A stretch of 64,000 nucleotides of DNA from Leptodactylus fallax (GCA_947044405.1 CAMRHE010000115.1:3782001-3846000), one strand, 5' to 3'; counted from the first letter of the stretch, positions 43,809-57,733 are shown. Notes: generated by a model not told the origin, from the letters alone. Translations and numbers: made by a program.

Positions 43809-46407
43809 CTGAATTTGTCTTTATTCTGGGCAGTTATGCTGCCATCTAGCGGCCAAAACTGCATTATAATTAAATATTGTATTGAACTTGTTACATGCTG
43901 CAGGACCTGTGGTGACATGGCCCCTCTGGCAGATTATGAAAATGGTGTTGTATAATATTGTTATTTTCATTGTTATTTTCTAGTTTGAGGTAGTGACTCC
44001 TCTGACAGGTACAGCAGGTATTGTGCTGTTTGTTTCTGTTCTACAGTGATACTGTTGCAAGGTTGGCAGAGAGAGTTGTGGCCAAGTGGGTCAAGTTTTG
44101 GGAGGCTGGTCTTCCTAGAACTCTCCTTGTGGGAGCACTGCGAAGATGTACGGGGAACATGATCATATGGAGTTTACTAAACTAAGTACGTTTGACACTA
44201 AACGCTGTTGGGCATATGACAGTGGCAAGGGAAGAAGAAAATTGGGCTGTGAAAGGTGATGTAGCACATCGGAGCAGGCCAAGAGTAAGCTTCAGAGGTG
44301 AAAGGAGTGCTCATGATCTGAGAATATAGTGTACAGTGTGGGTCCCACCTCTTCTGACTCCTATTTGCTGATTCGTAACCATTACATTCTCCATACTCTG
44401 TTCTTTCTGTAACTTCCATACACTTAAATGGAGAAGACCATATGCAGCTACCTCACTGGGGAAGGTATGAGGTGTGGATCACTAAACCTCCATTCTGATA
44501 GTTGAGAGTACCAGAGGTGGATTGTGAATGTGTCAAAAATGCCTTAGATGGGTGTACACCTTTAGGTCATACTCCACCAGCGAGTTGGCCTAGGCAACCA
44601 ATGAGACATTAGACAACACAAGTCCAAATATAGTCTTGGCCAAAGATAGCCATGAGCTGTCCTTCCACCGGTTGACTTTTGGCAAGCCTGTACTAACAGT
44701 AGTGGACAGAACCTGTGTAGTGTTCGGCTTTTGTATCCCATTCACTTTGATCTATTGGGCAGTTAGTATTGCCCAGCAACATGCCTGTTGTAATATATGG
44801 CAGCTGTTCCCTTCCAGTTTTGCTGCTCTCCTTTGACATTTGCCTTGAACTCTGCACACATTTTGTTTTTCTTTTATACTTCTGGTATGAAGGTTCACAA
44901 AGTATTGGCTGAAGCTCTGGCGTCGATGTATGAAACTGTAAACCAGACAGTTACATACATTACTTTTTGTTCACAAAGTAATCCCTTAGCAACATGTGCT
45001 GTACCATTATGGATGTCAGAGGTTTAAATATGGCGCCCACTCAGGAGCTGAGCAGGCACCATACTTTACACAGCAGGGACCCCGTGCCATTGCCTGTCAT
45101 CAGAGATTTAAAACCCTTAGATGCTGTGGTCATATGTGACAGTGACATCTGGGTGGTTACTTAATTTAAAATTGTCCCACCATTTTTGATTTACAGGAAG
45201 GTGGCGAGGACGGCACAGAAATGAAAAAGTTGCATTTTTTTGTGCAAAAAATTCCAGCTTTTTATGCTTTGTATGCCAGAAAACTAGCATATAAGCTATA
45301 ATAAATCTGCCCCATTGCTTTTAAAATTTCCAATGTTCATATCAGAGCTGCAGAGCTCTCCTAGGGCAAATGTTATGTTTGTTGTCCTAGCCTCTATACA
45401 TGCAGCCTAAGTTAACTAAAGTTATATAAGACATGCCCCCTGGTGTTGATCCTCAACTGACCATATCAAGACCCACAAGTTCATATAACCCATCAACTGG
45501 CTGCCCAAGGTCAAGGGTGTAGGCTAGGAGGGGCTGATAGGTCATATGCTTCAGAACCTGGGTATCATGAGGTACAGGACCAGAGACAGGGCCAACTGAG
45601 CTGTAGAACAAAAGCTTATTGATAAATTTGTTCAAAACTATTGATCTCTTTTGGTGGGAGGGGGTAAAGAAGATAACACCGATCCCAAGTTTCAATTTTG
45701 AAATTGAGATTGAGTGATTGGAGGAACTTCATTTATTCTCACAACCCTGTACCTACTGGGTCCATAAGGGGTGGCATGATGATCTTAAATGGGTATTCCC
45801 ATCTCAAGGATCCTATCTATACTGGTAGCTTATGTAAATTGAAGAGTTTTCCTAAATATATTCCTTTGGCAATGCTGCTTTGTTTTACTGCTATGTGAAA
45901 TTATTCCTCCCATTGTTTACACAGTGTTTCCATAGATCCAGACCTGTGTGATAAGACAGGACAAGTGACATCACTCACTGCTCTCAATGTTATATACAGC
46001 TCTGCCATTCAGCTAATTGCAGTTTGCTGATAAAGCCCTGTCTGGTATCTCTCGATGTAAACACACAGATAACACCTAGTCTGTTCTCTAGAAGCATGTA
46101 CTTATTATTTGATCAGTATTTATACTAGAATTCTAGTAATCGTAATAAGTATTGTGATACTTCATAGTGTTCTGTTCAGCAAGCTGGGGGGGGGGGGAGG
46201 TGGCTTTGACGGTTTGATAAGGAATACAGGAAGTGAGAAAAAGAGACAGCAGGCAAAGCTGCTGAACCAGGGGGATGGGAAAACCCCTTTAAGTGCCGCA
46301 ATTGTAGAGACGTTACAAGAGAATAAAGTTAATACATAAAAAGAATGTCATGGGTCTCAAGTGGTAAATCAAAACGCAGAGTTTGAGTGCAAAAAATAAA
46401 TATAAAA

Positions 46408-46413
46408 TTTATT
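46408..46413 (-). terminator. Candidate distal TET3 polyadenylation signal
   Basis: TTTATT on the plus strand reads AATAAA on the minus strand. It is one of many such hexamers in the AT-rich region. Other candidates include 47829, 51929, 52858 and 53735, and I cannot say which is used. Confidence 0.25.
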
Positions 46414-49400
46414 GAAACACCCACAATATTTTAGTTATCAGGAATAATACATTTCACAAACAGGTTGCTTGTGAAAATTATAATAAAATACAAAAAAAAA
46501 AAAAAAAAAAAAAAAAAATGATTCATACATGGAATTTTTTTTTTTTTAGGCATCCTAAAATAAAAATTACAGAACACAATAATGGGAGCAAAAGTCAGGA
46601 AAAAAAAATACAAAACATGGAAAATTATACAAAATAAAATTATCAGCATCAATTTACTGTACTAGTCATATCTGCAGTTTAACACACAATAATCCTAGCG
46701 CCTTCAGATATCGTAAAATCTACCATTCATCAGATCAAACCCAAAATAAACTGAATTTTCAAGTAACCACAGTCACAAGTTGAGATATATTCAAGTGTGG
46801 CCTACAAGCCTAGCTCCATTGGAGAATGTTGTAGCCAGTGAATTTAAAGACATGAAATCAAATACATCAACATCTATTTTCTAGCTAACTATACTGCATT
46901 AATTTATGCCACAAAACCATTTTTTTTTGTATTCCGTTTAACTCTTTCCACTGCTGAACTGATTCAACACTGGAAAGAATTAATTCAAATACATAAAGAT
47001 AAAAAGTTGACAAAGTCATACCTAAAATGTACAAGTTTTCCATTTGACATTATGCATAATAAAAGGACACAAGTTATCAAAAGCTGAATGCCTGTTATCT
47101 GTAGTATGGTGTCTGGAGATGTATCCCTGAATGATTATATTGTAATGGCGGCAAAATCTCTGTTCAGATTAACCCTGATGAGGTCATTACAAAGAAAACA
47201 ACTACCAAAATGCATCCTGCATGTTACCAAATAATACCCCAGTGTAAGATTCTGCATCCCACCTACAAAGATATATATTTATATTGACTGGCAATGAGAC
47301 TTTCCACAATTTTTTCTATGCACTATAAGCACCGTATGGGGTTGGCTGGCCTAGAATTACAAAAACAGAGTCTGCTTTTTTTTTTTGCTTAGAAACAGCA
47401 CCACTCTGGTTCATGGACTGTGACTGGTATTGCAGCTCAGTCCCGTTCACTTAAAGGGTGGGTTCCAACTCTTTTTTTAACCCCTGCAGAGGCTTAAAAT
47501 AACTCTGCATAACTTCAGTCCGTTCAGGGGCCTCGATTTTGTATATATTCTGTCCACATTTCAGAGCGTCACTGATCAGCCTCATCACTCACATGCGGGC
47601 CAAAGATCAAAAACACCAGAGACCCAAATAGAGACTCTCTACTTGGTCCCCAGTCAAATACAGAGGTAAGTAGTGTTATCGTAAGCTTTTGCAGGGCTTA
47701 AAGAAGCCCTGGAACACCCCTTTAAGTGGAGATACACTGCAATATTGGGCGCAGCCCATAGATTAGAATGGCACTGTTCTTGGAACAAAAATCTCAATAA
47801 AAAGATATTTGAAAAAAAATCAGGTCCTTTTATTAAAAAAAAAAATAAAATCCTTTAAACTTTTTGTGACCATATCTGTGCTCATGACAGAGAACAATAG
47901 CAATAATTTTATTTTCCCTCCCTGGTTTTCAGAATTGGTTTCCAAATACTATATATAGTAAAACCGGATTTTCCTGAATTAGAAAAAACCTGGAAGATTT
48001 TTTTTTTTCCCCAAGAAACAGCACCACGCCTGTCCATAGATTGTTTCTCATATTGTAGCTTGGCTCCATTGAAGTGAATAGGGCTCAGCTAATCTTGGAC
48101 AGCCGCTTTAATAGCACCAATTTTATGTCTTATTTTACGTCAACTGAATATCTGTTGTAGGACATTATAGTGGAAGAGTGAAGAAATCAGGCGATACCTT
48201 TTAGAGGCTAACTGAGTGTATTTGATGGTGGGCTAACACGGTACAACATTATACTACTATCAACTTGGAAGTAGGCCATTATAGTAAGAGAACAGGGGAC
48301 GACCAAAACTGAAAACCATCTCAGATTGCCAATTAAAAGTATGTAACTCCATTGTAGGCAACTATGGTGTGGAAATTGACATTTTGACGGAATATCACAT
48401 TGTTACATCCTCTCATCATAGGACTGCTTGCAGTTTTTCGTGAACATACTGCAGTGATGTATTTTTGAGGTATATTTTAGAAAAGAAAAAAGTCTTACAG
48501 TAATTTAAGTGAAAAGAAGTGAAAATGGTTATTACAAATAAATTATGTGCACCGCTTTTTCCTCCCAAAAATAAAAAAAATAGCACCATATATAAAAAGA
48601 ATAAAATGTTTATAACAGACGAAGCTTACATATTATTTTTTGCATTAAAACCAAATAGAAAAACATGACAGAAAGGAGACCATAATATAAAAAAGCATAA
48701 AACAATAAAATATGTGATACTCAGATCTCATCACAACACTTAATATTTTTTTTTTTTTAATTAATGTCCCTATTAATATAATGTACCTGAAATTTCTGAC
48801 TTAGCTTATTTACCAGTACTGTAAATCTATGCATTATCTATTGCCAGGTGTTATACTAGAGATTGCAGTATTGTCTTATACATTACGGCCTGCAGCTGCT
48901 TATACACTTTAGACAATAGTCATCTGACCTCATTGATTTGGTGGGATCAGCTAACAATCTAATGTGTATGGTTGAATCTGCCCTGTTGACAGATATTGGG
49001 GTAAAGTGGGACTGGGCATGTTGTATTTCAACATGCCTGATCCTTTGTTTTATCTAAAAATAAGCCACTGCTAGGTATGTGTGGTGTTGGCTTATTTCCT
49101 TCTCCCTAGTGAAAAAGCATGTACGTAGGCAAGTATGTAGATAGTGGAGTTGGAAGAACGCAATCTCTTGTGTATGGCCAGATATAGTGTAACTAATGGG
49201 TCCTAGAAACAGATAACATATTAGTGAACTCATAAACGGTGCCGTCAATTAAGAATTTTAGGTAATACTTTGGAACTCTTAAAACTAAAAGACTCCTTAA
49301 AATTTGCTGCACAATCTTAAAATGTATATTTTATTAAAAGATTCTTGTGTCAAATGACTGCCGCTACCTGTTTACGACCATCTTTAGATGCCAAAAAACT

Positions 49401-50647
49401 ATCTGATGTAACTATTGACTTGTGAGAACAATTTTTTCTTAAAGGGGTTTTCTGGTACTATGATATTGAGCTCCACTTCCTCTTCTCAAGGTAGTGACAT
49501 CACGTTCATCGGCCATGTTGCAGCTCAGTCCTTGTCACACAAATGGAACCGAGCTGTAATACCAAACACAGGCACTACACAATATATGGCGCTGTGCTTG
49601 GTAAGTAGTGAAGAGGCTGCAACAACCAATATCATAGTCCCAGAAAACCCTTTAAAGAATCTTACTACACCTGGAAAACCGATAGAATTTGATAACGGTA
49701 GTCATACGCATTACATGAATGTTGGCCAAGTCCAGCAGTTTCGGTTGAACAAGCTGGCCATATAATGTATATGGGAGTGTTCTGCTCTCCTCCAATGGCA
49801 GATGTTCAGTTGAATTTCAGCATACGTGATCCTTTGGTTTTCACAGGAGATAAACCATTGGCAGAGGAATCTAGCAGTAGTTCACACCACTCCTCATTGA
49901 GAAAACATGCACATTCACCGGAGCATGCATATGTATGGTGGCGTTAGAAGAATAACTGATGACAGGACAAGTGTAGCGCTTTGTTTATGGTGCTAAAATT
50001 GGGAGTAGACTTCCAACAGAGTAAAAGTATAAAGACTTCTGCACAATGAAAACAGGGCCTAAGCTGTTCATACAAGTACCTTTTCTAACAGTACAAGGGC
50101 TAGCTTGTTTTGAGGTATAGGTGGACTCTACATATACTGCCTTATAGTTGTCTGCTTTTATCCAGAATAAATTAGACCATAAAGAGAGAACCTAAATCTA
50201 GAACTTCTTTGCAAGACACCTTAATAAATTTGTTGGATAGACGTAAAGAATGACTATGACCAGAGGTTCACCTTTAAGCTCCTGGATCTTGATGCAAAAT
50301 CTGTAATGGGCCCCTACAAACGATCACATTATTAATAGCATAGGTGATCTTATATGGGTTAGAGGGACCTATTAGGACTCCCTCAGGCTCCAAGGTCTGG
50401 TTGTGACTGCTATCTCTGTACCCCCTATAAATAAGCCCCTGGTTTTAAAAAAGCTATTCTTCCTGACCTTCCAAAACACATGCATACAGGCCTCGGCTGA
50501 GTATTTATGTTTTCTGAATGGGGAGAGAGGAGTAAGTCACTGCCAAACACTTCTGGAGAAGGCTTATCTCCCCTGAGGATTAAAGGATTAAATACTGAAA
50601 TATAACATACCTCTTCTTACACCTCCTATAGGAGACAGTCAGTACTT

Positions 50648-50935
50648 AGCCTCCGTGCACACAATCGTAGTTTTGCGTATAAAAGCTCGAACCCATTCAT
50701 TTCTATGGTCCCATGCACACAGCCGTAGTGTTTGTGACCAGATTGTAGTGAAGAGCTGCAAAATATGGAGCAGGTCCTATCCCTGTCCATATTTGTGGCT
50801 TGGTCCATTCATTTCAATATATGGGTCAGTAAAAACCACAGATAACACATACATATCCGGGGCATCCGTGTCATTCTTACTGACCTGTACACTGCACACA
50901 GTCATTTGTATGAGGCCATATATAATAGCTGGTCC
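50648..50935. mobile_element. Dispersed repeat of the 34430-34735 family
   Basis: Blocks GTGCACACAATCGTAG, CCCATTCATTTCTATGG and TGGAGCAGGTCCTATCC are shared with 34430-34735. Ends are not clear. Confidence 0.4.
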
Positions 50936-51086
50936 CGCTTAAATTAGCAGTTTTGACTGACTTTGCTGTAATGTGTATGGGCGACTTACCCAAAGTGTCA
51001 TTTTATCAATAATGTGAATGGATCCCTGTACAACAGAGAAAACACTACTTAGGAACCAATCCCATTTTTGATGGCAAAAAACTGTA

Positions 51087-51393
51087 TGACGACTGTGCTG
51101 CAACCGGCCGGCCGTGAATTAAAAGTATGGGCGGCACACGGGGGACATGAGGATGTCCCCCATGTGCCGCCTGAGCACGGGCCGTGCTTCCACGGCTCCT
51201 TTCATTAGATGAATAGGAGCTATGGAAGCAGGGGCCGCAAAATAGGAAAGGAATAGGACCTGTCCTATCTGATGTGGCCCGGACTGTCGGCCCGCACATG
51301 GGACCGTGAAATTCACGGTCATGTGTACGGGCCCATAGAAAAGAATACTCAGATAGCACACTGAACATGGCCACAGTCGTCTGCAACCGGCCT
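51087..51393. mobile_element. Inverted-repeat element with internal hairpins
   Basis: The ends ACGACTGTGCTGCAACCGGC and CACAGTCGTCTGCAACCGGC are related motifs in partly inverted layout. Two strong internal hairpins stand out: 51130-51171 (GCGGCACACGGGGGACAT paired with ATGTCCCCCATGTGCCGC) and 51289-51333 (GGCCCGCACATGGGACCGTG with its complement). GC content is much higher than the AT-rich surroundings. Confidence 0.65.
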
Positions 51394-51596
51394 AAGAGTA
51401 GATCTCGGGATGTAGAATAAATATAGCTTTACAACATAAATTATTGTAGCGCCCTAATCGATATTAATAATTCAACAGATATTCCTGGTCATAGAAATTA
51501 GAATTCTAAATTTGTTATAGTCACTTTTTTATTTTTGAGTCTATTGACTTACAGAGCCCATACGCTGCTCCAATTGATCACATCATTTACATTAGT

Positions 51597-51598
51597 AG

Positions 51599-51629
<31 letters not shown>

Positions 51630-51630
51630 T
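51597..51630. repeat. (AT)n microsatellite
   Basis: About 14 uninterrupted AT units, followed by TCATATATA. Confidence 0.95.
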
Positions 51631-52213
51631 ATATACTGTGTTAATAATATTAGGGTATCAATATTTTGATACATAGGACAACACTCAACTACTGGCGTGA
51701 TCAACGAATCATTGCAACTAAATCAGTGAAACCACCACCAACAAGGAAATGCAGAGCTTCAGAAAAAATACAGACAGAAAACATGTCTAAATAGGATAGA
51801 TTTAATACCATGACACCAGTGAAAGCAAAACTTCCAGCAGTTTCTCTCCAAACATATTTGTACAGTTACAGAATCCAACCTTGAATCATTAGACGCATAC
51901 AAAATGGATATCTATATTCAACACAATATGGATTTATTAATGTATATATATATCATATACATTGTTGCATGCAAACAACAGTTTGCCAGTGCTTTGAATT
52001 GAGGAGGGGGGGGATCACATACATTATACTTAGAAATGATAACACTATAGAGGTCCATTAAAAGTTTTTCGGGGGAAATTCTGATTAAAGAGTAGTTAAA
52101 AAGTTGAGCTGCCAAGTTATGCATAGCACAGAGTATGATGTAGGCAGAATTAACCCCAACCTCACCCAGAACTACGGTCTTTCTCTGGCAGGAAAGGGTC
52201 AAAGCAAGGAGTC

Positions 52214-52221
52214 TGAGGTAG
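52214..52221 (-). promoter_or_regulatory. let-7 8-mer seed match in TET3 3' region
   Basis: The plus strand reads TGAGGTAG, identical to the let-7 5' end, so the minus-strand message has CUACCUCA. A single site; chance occurrence is possible. Confidence 0.35.
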
Positions 52222-53165
52222 GACAGATGTAGTGTAAAACACAGCCACAATATCTTTATATTTTTGATCCAAAAATACATACAATCTCAGTTTGTTCAAG
52301 TCTCTCTTGTCCCTATGCACTTCCATCTTCAATGTTTGCTAGTAAGAAAAATCACAAATTTAAGTCCTATGATATTTTTTATCAGATAGCGATTGACTTG
52401 AGCACCATTGGAAAATGGGGGGAAAATATACAAAGCTATATATATTAAAATAGGGCAAAAATACATCATAGACATATACGTGTGCATTACAGCACTTATC
52501 CAACATCTTCCAACACAGTAAGAGACAGCTCTTCTGTATCTTAGAAGTCTACATCTGCCAAGACCCATAGCTAACCACTTCATCGACCCGTTATGAAGAA
52601 GACATATACGTATATTAAGGCTGATCACATAGACAAGGTATACACTAGTACATAGAAATGACCAATCCTAACATTAGGTGGTAATAAACAAATTCTTTTC
52701 ACTCTAGAATAGTACGAAGTACTCTTGAAAGTACATAGGGACACCAGTTTAGGAACATCAATTTCAATAGAGGAATATATAGATAGGCTTGAAAGCCAAA
52801 TGAGCTTTGGTCTCATGTTTTGCAATGATATATTTAAGTTAAAATTAACTTATATACAGTTTATTGTCTCCTCTAAGGTGGACTGCATTCAAGAATACAT
52901 TGGTCATTGCATGGCCGTACGCAATATTTCAGTGGGTTATAAAATATATCACTTTATTTTTTTACAAAAATCCATTTCATGGAAAAATGTTTACATTCCA
53001 GGTGAATAGCCAAGTAGTTAAAACAGCACCTATAACACTAGCAAATTGTTATATCCCTATATTGAGACCAGCAAGAGATAGAGGGGGAGATGTTGAGCAT
53101 TGAAATATAGTTTTCTATCTATAGAGTCAGTATTTTTAGGTAATAAGTGCGTTAAATATAGCTAA

Positions 53166-53735
53166 AAGTCAGAAAGCCTGTGAGTCCCGATAACCCCTCC
53201 CACCCAAAGAGAAAGCCTGTGAGTCCTGCTAAAAAGTCCCACTCAAAGAGAAAGCTTGTGAGTCCTTCTAACCAGTCCCACACAAAGAGAAAGCCTGTGA
53301 GTCCTGCTAACCAGTCCCACCCAAAGAGAAAGCCTGCAAGTCCTGCTAGCCAGTGCCACTCAAAGAGAAAGCCTGTCAGTCCTGCTAACCAGTCCCACTC
53401 AAAGAGAAAGCCTGTCAGTCCTGCTAACCAGTCCCACTCATATAAATGGCATGTGAGTATTCCTATGTGGGGTGAGGAAGCAGGACTCATAGGTTTAAGT
53501 AGCAGCAGTTAAATAGGTTTTCACCTGAAAGTCTGTGAGTCCTTCTAACCATTCCCATTAAAAAAGAAAGCCTGTGAGTCTTTGTAACCAGTCCCACTCA
53601 AAGAGAAAGCCTGTGAGTCCTGCTAACCAGTCCCACTCATATAAATGGCATGTAAGTATTCCTATGTGGGGTGAGGAAGCAGGACTCATAGGTTTAAGTA
53701 GCAGCAGTTAAATAGGTTTTCACCTGAAAATACTT
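53166..53735 (+). repeat. 39-bp minisatellite with a 199-bp higher-order duplication
   Basis: The unit AAAGAGAAAGCCTGTGAGTC then CTGCTAACCAGTCCCACTC repeats about seven times from 53166 to 53430, then again at 53540-53630. A unique 99-bp block (ATAAATGGCATGTGAGTATT ... TTTTCACCTGAAA) occurs twice, at 53432-53530 and 53631-53729, exactly 199 bases apart with very few changes. That shows a recent larger duplication. Because 39 is divisible by three, both strands stay open for over 110 codons. Confidence 0.93.
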
Positions 53736-53884
53736 TATTAGATCATAGAAATCTATAATCCCCATGCTCAATGTCTCCCGCTCTAACGTAAAAAAAGAAA
53801 GGGTGACTGCTAATAAGTTAACACTCAAACAAGATTCAAGGAGCAGCACTGTTATAGTGATAGTCACTTATTATCGTCACATGG

Positions 53885-54145
53885 TTTAAAGGGGTTTTCC
53901 AGGATTTTTTCGATGACCTATAGTAAGGATAGTCCATATCTGGTTGCTGGCAGCTGACACCTTAACATCACACCGATCAGCTGTTTGGGACTCCTGCTGG
54001 GTCTGGTGCTATACACAGCTGTCTATTGTGTAGTGGCTGTGCAGTGTTATTGAGCTGTATAGTACTGGGCCGGAGTCACAAACAGCTGATGGTGCGTGAT
54101 CTGGTGGACTATGCAAACTATAGGGTGTGAAAAAAAATCCCAGGA
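53885..54145. mobile_element. Dispersed AAAGGGGTTTTCC repeat
   Basis: It starts TTAAAGGGGTTTTCCAGGAT and continues with GATGACCTATAGTAAGGATA and ACACCGATCAGCTG. The same order of motifs, in either orientation, occurs at 9432-9700, 20000-20330 and 29880-30017. It ends near CCCAGGAAACTCCTATAG. The superfamily is not identified. Confidence 0.55.
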
Positions 54146-54157
54146 AACTCCTATAGG

Positions 54158-54453
54158 CTAAAGCCCCATGTTGCAAAAACGCAACGTTTTACAATACCTG
54201 CAAAGTGAATGGGATTTTGGCTAATTCCATCCACACATTGCAGAAAAAAATCTGCAGTGAAAAAGCAGCGTTTTCTCAGCATGTCCACTATACCTGCAGA
54301 AACTCTGATAATTTCCCTATAGATATAATAGGGGCAGAAAGTCCACAGAGGAAAACTCTGAAAAATGCAATGAAAGATACTGCGGAAAAAACATGATGCA
54401 CTTCCACCGCGTTTTTTTGCTGCATTTCGCTATAAGGGGACATAGCCTTACAA
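54158..54453. mobile_element. Inverted-repeat element, AGGCTAAAGCCCC ends
   Basis: The left end is AGGCTAAAGCCCCATGTTGC and the right end TATAAGGGGACATAGCCTTA, inverted. GCAAAAACGCAACG pairs with CGTTTTTTTGCTGC. Same family as 38180-38537. Confidence 0.65.
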
Positions 54454-54887
54454 GGTTTGTTTTGAACTATAAATGGATTTTTTTTTCCCTCAGAAACAGC
54501 ATGGGTAGTGTCAGGTAATGCAGCTTATCTTCAGTCAAGTTCTGAGTTGCAATCCCAGACACAATCCATGGTACTATTTCTGGGGAGAAAGGCTAAACCT
54601 GGACAAACCCATTAAATTCGACTCTTTGACCAAAAATAGCTATTATAGTGTGAAAATTACTGGTTAAAGTAAGTGACTGTTTTGGTGATGAAATACTCCA
54701 ACTACTGAACATATCTGGGCTGTCCTATTCTATTCTGAAACATTCAATGTTAAATGACCTGAGAAGAAAAAAAAAAAAACATTATTATATTTTATGTTCA
54801 TTCTATGGGGTTTGTGCACGCAATTCCTGGCTGTAATGTTTGCATATTATTGAAAATTGGATGAAAGGGTAGCTATTTTAAAGGGAG

Positions 54888-55284
54888 CCTGTCACATAGA
54901 AAATGCAGTATAATCTGGGGCGGCATGTTATAGAGCAGGAGGAGATGAGCAGTTTGCTGTATAGTTTTATGGGAAAAGATTCAGTAGAATTTTCATTTTA
55001 TTCATTGAAATATTTGTTCTTTCTATGCTGAGACGTCAAAGGGGTGGACTACCTAGTAATGGACAGCCTCCTCTCTATGAGGAGGCTGAGATAGCTGTCA
55101 ATCACTGATAGGACCGCCTCCTTGACTTCTTACCATAGAAAGAGCAGAGATTTCAATGGAAATATAACAAGTTATACTGAATATTTTTCTGCAAACCTAT
55201 ACATCAATCTGCTCAGCTCCTCCTGCTCTATAACATGTCGTCTGCAAATTAGACTGCATTTCCAGCTGGCAGGTTTACTTTAAA
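54888..55284. mobile_element. MITE with TTTAAAGGGAGCCTGTCAC ends
   Basis: The left end is TTTAAAGGGAGCCTGTCACA and the right end GCTGGCAGGTTTACTTTAAA, inverted. The arms also pair through TATAGAGCAGGAGGAGATGA and CAGCTCCTCCTGCTCTATA. A related left end occurs at 4500-4520. Confidence 0.75.
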
Positions 55285-57733
55285 GAACGTTCCATTTTTT
55301 TCCTCAAAACATGAACAAATGACTTATCTAACTAGATGAAAAGTGAATAATTTATTTTATACTGAAGTTGTCAAAGGTAAAGTGATACAAGGTAAAATTG
55401 CAAAGCAAATTTCAAGGAGCCGATAGTTGCTTTTTGGTCTTCCTCAACAAATGTCACACAATAGTCTTGTGATGTCAGCTAGTGTCAATAAACTTAACCT
55501 ATATCGCTGGCCTGTGAGAAATGTACAATTACTCAATAACATCTATATAGAGCTGCAGGGGTATATTGTGGGGATGGACTGGCATTATCTTTTTTTTTCT
55601 AATGGCTGCTCTAGACTGTACAATAGCAACAATTCTGTAGCTTACAAACTACAACTAAAAAAAATTATATATATATATTTTATATATATATAAAAGCAGA
55701 TATAGTAATTGGTAGGACGGCCACATTGCGTTAAATATTCTACCTCTATATACATTTCTCCCATTATCTATGTATTTGCAGCAGGATAAAAAGTGCTTTA
55801 AAATCAAATTATAAAACAGGCAAAAGAAAAATAAAAGCTATTTACAGACTGATGCTTTAAAAAATTTAGTTACATGGAGTATACTCCCCCCATGCGTTAT
55901 ACATCTAATCCAACACATAAAAATTATAATAATAATATTAAAATTTAATTAAAATTGGATTTACATTCGGTATGAAATCAACCGCCCGGTAGTTGGGGCA
56001 GTCAATAATATAGGTGCAATGTTTTTGTTTTTTTTGTCTTTTTTTTTTTTAAATTTCTCTGTGATACAACTTTGCAACCTTCATCCAATCTACAGACTAA
56101 TACATTTAACTCCTAAAAATCTAAATAGTCATAATTCCACTACTTTCATAAAAATACTTTTATTTTATTATTTATTCTTTGTAGCACCTGCATTCTTCAG
56201 GCCAAAAAAATAGGTGTTGCTGTCATAGATATTCTATGTTGCAATAATTGTCTTGTTTATAAGGAGATAAAGCACCAAACTGCTCTTACCCGTCCCCTCC
56301 CACCCCACCACAAAAAATATTTATAATAAAAAAAAATTAAATTATAAAAAAAAACTGATTCAGCACATATACAGTAAAAAAAATTGGGGGGAATTTAAAA
56401 AAAAAAAAAAGTAATTCTAGGATATTGTAGCCTGCATGGCAGTGTTAATGATATAAATGAAACAGAGAATGCCCCAGAGCCTACCAGCACCATGTATGCT
56501 ATCAATTGAATACAGACAACAATGGTATAATATTCACAGTTTTCATTGGATGCAAGATACAGCAGCCCTTTTGTCAAAATATTACTATTTCATTTTTTTT
56601 TCTACATTACTGCCTTGGCAGGACCTGTTTGCAGGTTAAAATTAAAAAAAAAATTGAGAGGAAGATGTAAAAGGGAAAAAAACAGATGTGCATTGAAAAT
56701 GACTCAAAAATTCCAATCATGATTAATTTCACTTCTGTTTCAAAAAGTAGCAGCAAAAATGTTGTTGAAATGGTTGTTGAAATGATAAAATGGTATTTTA
56801 TAAACAGGCTTCCACTCCCACATGATAAAAAATAATTTTTAAAAATGATTACTTTTAATATTTAATTAAATATTGTTTTAGACACGTCAAAACTAGCAGT
56901 GGAGCCTGTACTTTAATTGCCAGAAATTTTAAAATGATTATATTTTTTATAAATATATTTAAAATGTTCCACAAAAAGCTGCTTTAAATATAGTGATTTC
57001 ATAAATAGATTTTATGCAGTCATATTCTCAAACACATCTGTATTTGCTTCTGTTCACACTCACATCATGTATCCCAATCATAATACAGTCATGTCAGCTA
57101 TGCTGGATCCAATTTCAGATCTATCAAAAATACCAGAAAGCCAGATGGAAACCAAACTGGTTCCACCTAGTGTGAACAGAGCATCACTGCATCAACAAAA
57201 GGTTCTGTTGGTCAAGCAGAAATTACATCTAGATGCCAATAATCGTCAAGATCCAATTATAATGAGATAAAATCTCTAATATTTGATTATAAAAGGGTTA
57301 CTGTATCTGTGGTGTAGCCCGCTGCCATAAATACATCATTGCCCACCTCTACCAGAGTACTAGGCAAAAAATTCCTTGCGAGCATATTTTTTTGGTGGCA
57401 AGTCAGCTATGATATTAAGTAGCTTAGAAAACCTTTGCAGATGTGATTCGGCTATAAATTTTGCACCATTATTGTTCTATAAAATCCAATAAATATATGT
57501 TTGAATGCAATTAAAAATCTATTTTTTCTTCTTTTTGTGTGTGTTGCAAAAGGATGCCAAGATATTCCTGTTCTTAGTTGTACAACAGTAGGTTTAAAAA
57601 ATGCAGATATAAATCTTCTTTTTTTTAAGATTAATTGAAAAAAAAAAAAAATACAGTAATAGTTCTCTTGCGGATCAAGTCCTGGGAGAAGTGTACAGGT
57701 AAAGGATCCCCCTGTGGTACACAGGAGAACAAA

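Larger units (their letters stand above)
41501..46385. other. Intergenic region between BOLA3 5' end and TET3 3' end
   Basis: No exon, RNA gene or promoter was recognised. Several dispersed repeat blocks are present: 41815-42135, 42650-43240 with TTACTATAATTTGTGCC and AATAAATTCCCC motifs, 43519-43808, and about 45180-45310. A 12-base G run lies at about 46184-46196. Confidence 0.6.
48113..56492 (-). promoter_or_regulatory. Scattered miR-29 seed matches in TET3 3' region
   Basis: The plus strand shows AGCACCA, so the message carries UGGUGCU, at 56486-56492, 56271-56277, 52401-52407, 48582-48588 and 48113-48119. The last two are preceded by T, making 8-mer type sites. Two further matches, at 48020-48026 and 47397-47403, lie inside a dispersed repeat and are less informative. 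Confidence 0.5.

Noticed and set aside
53152..53512. 110-112 codon open frames on both strands
   Set aside because: They are explained by a 39-bp repeat period. I list the array as a finding but do not call a gene.
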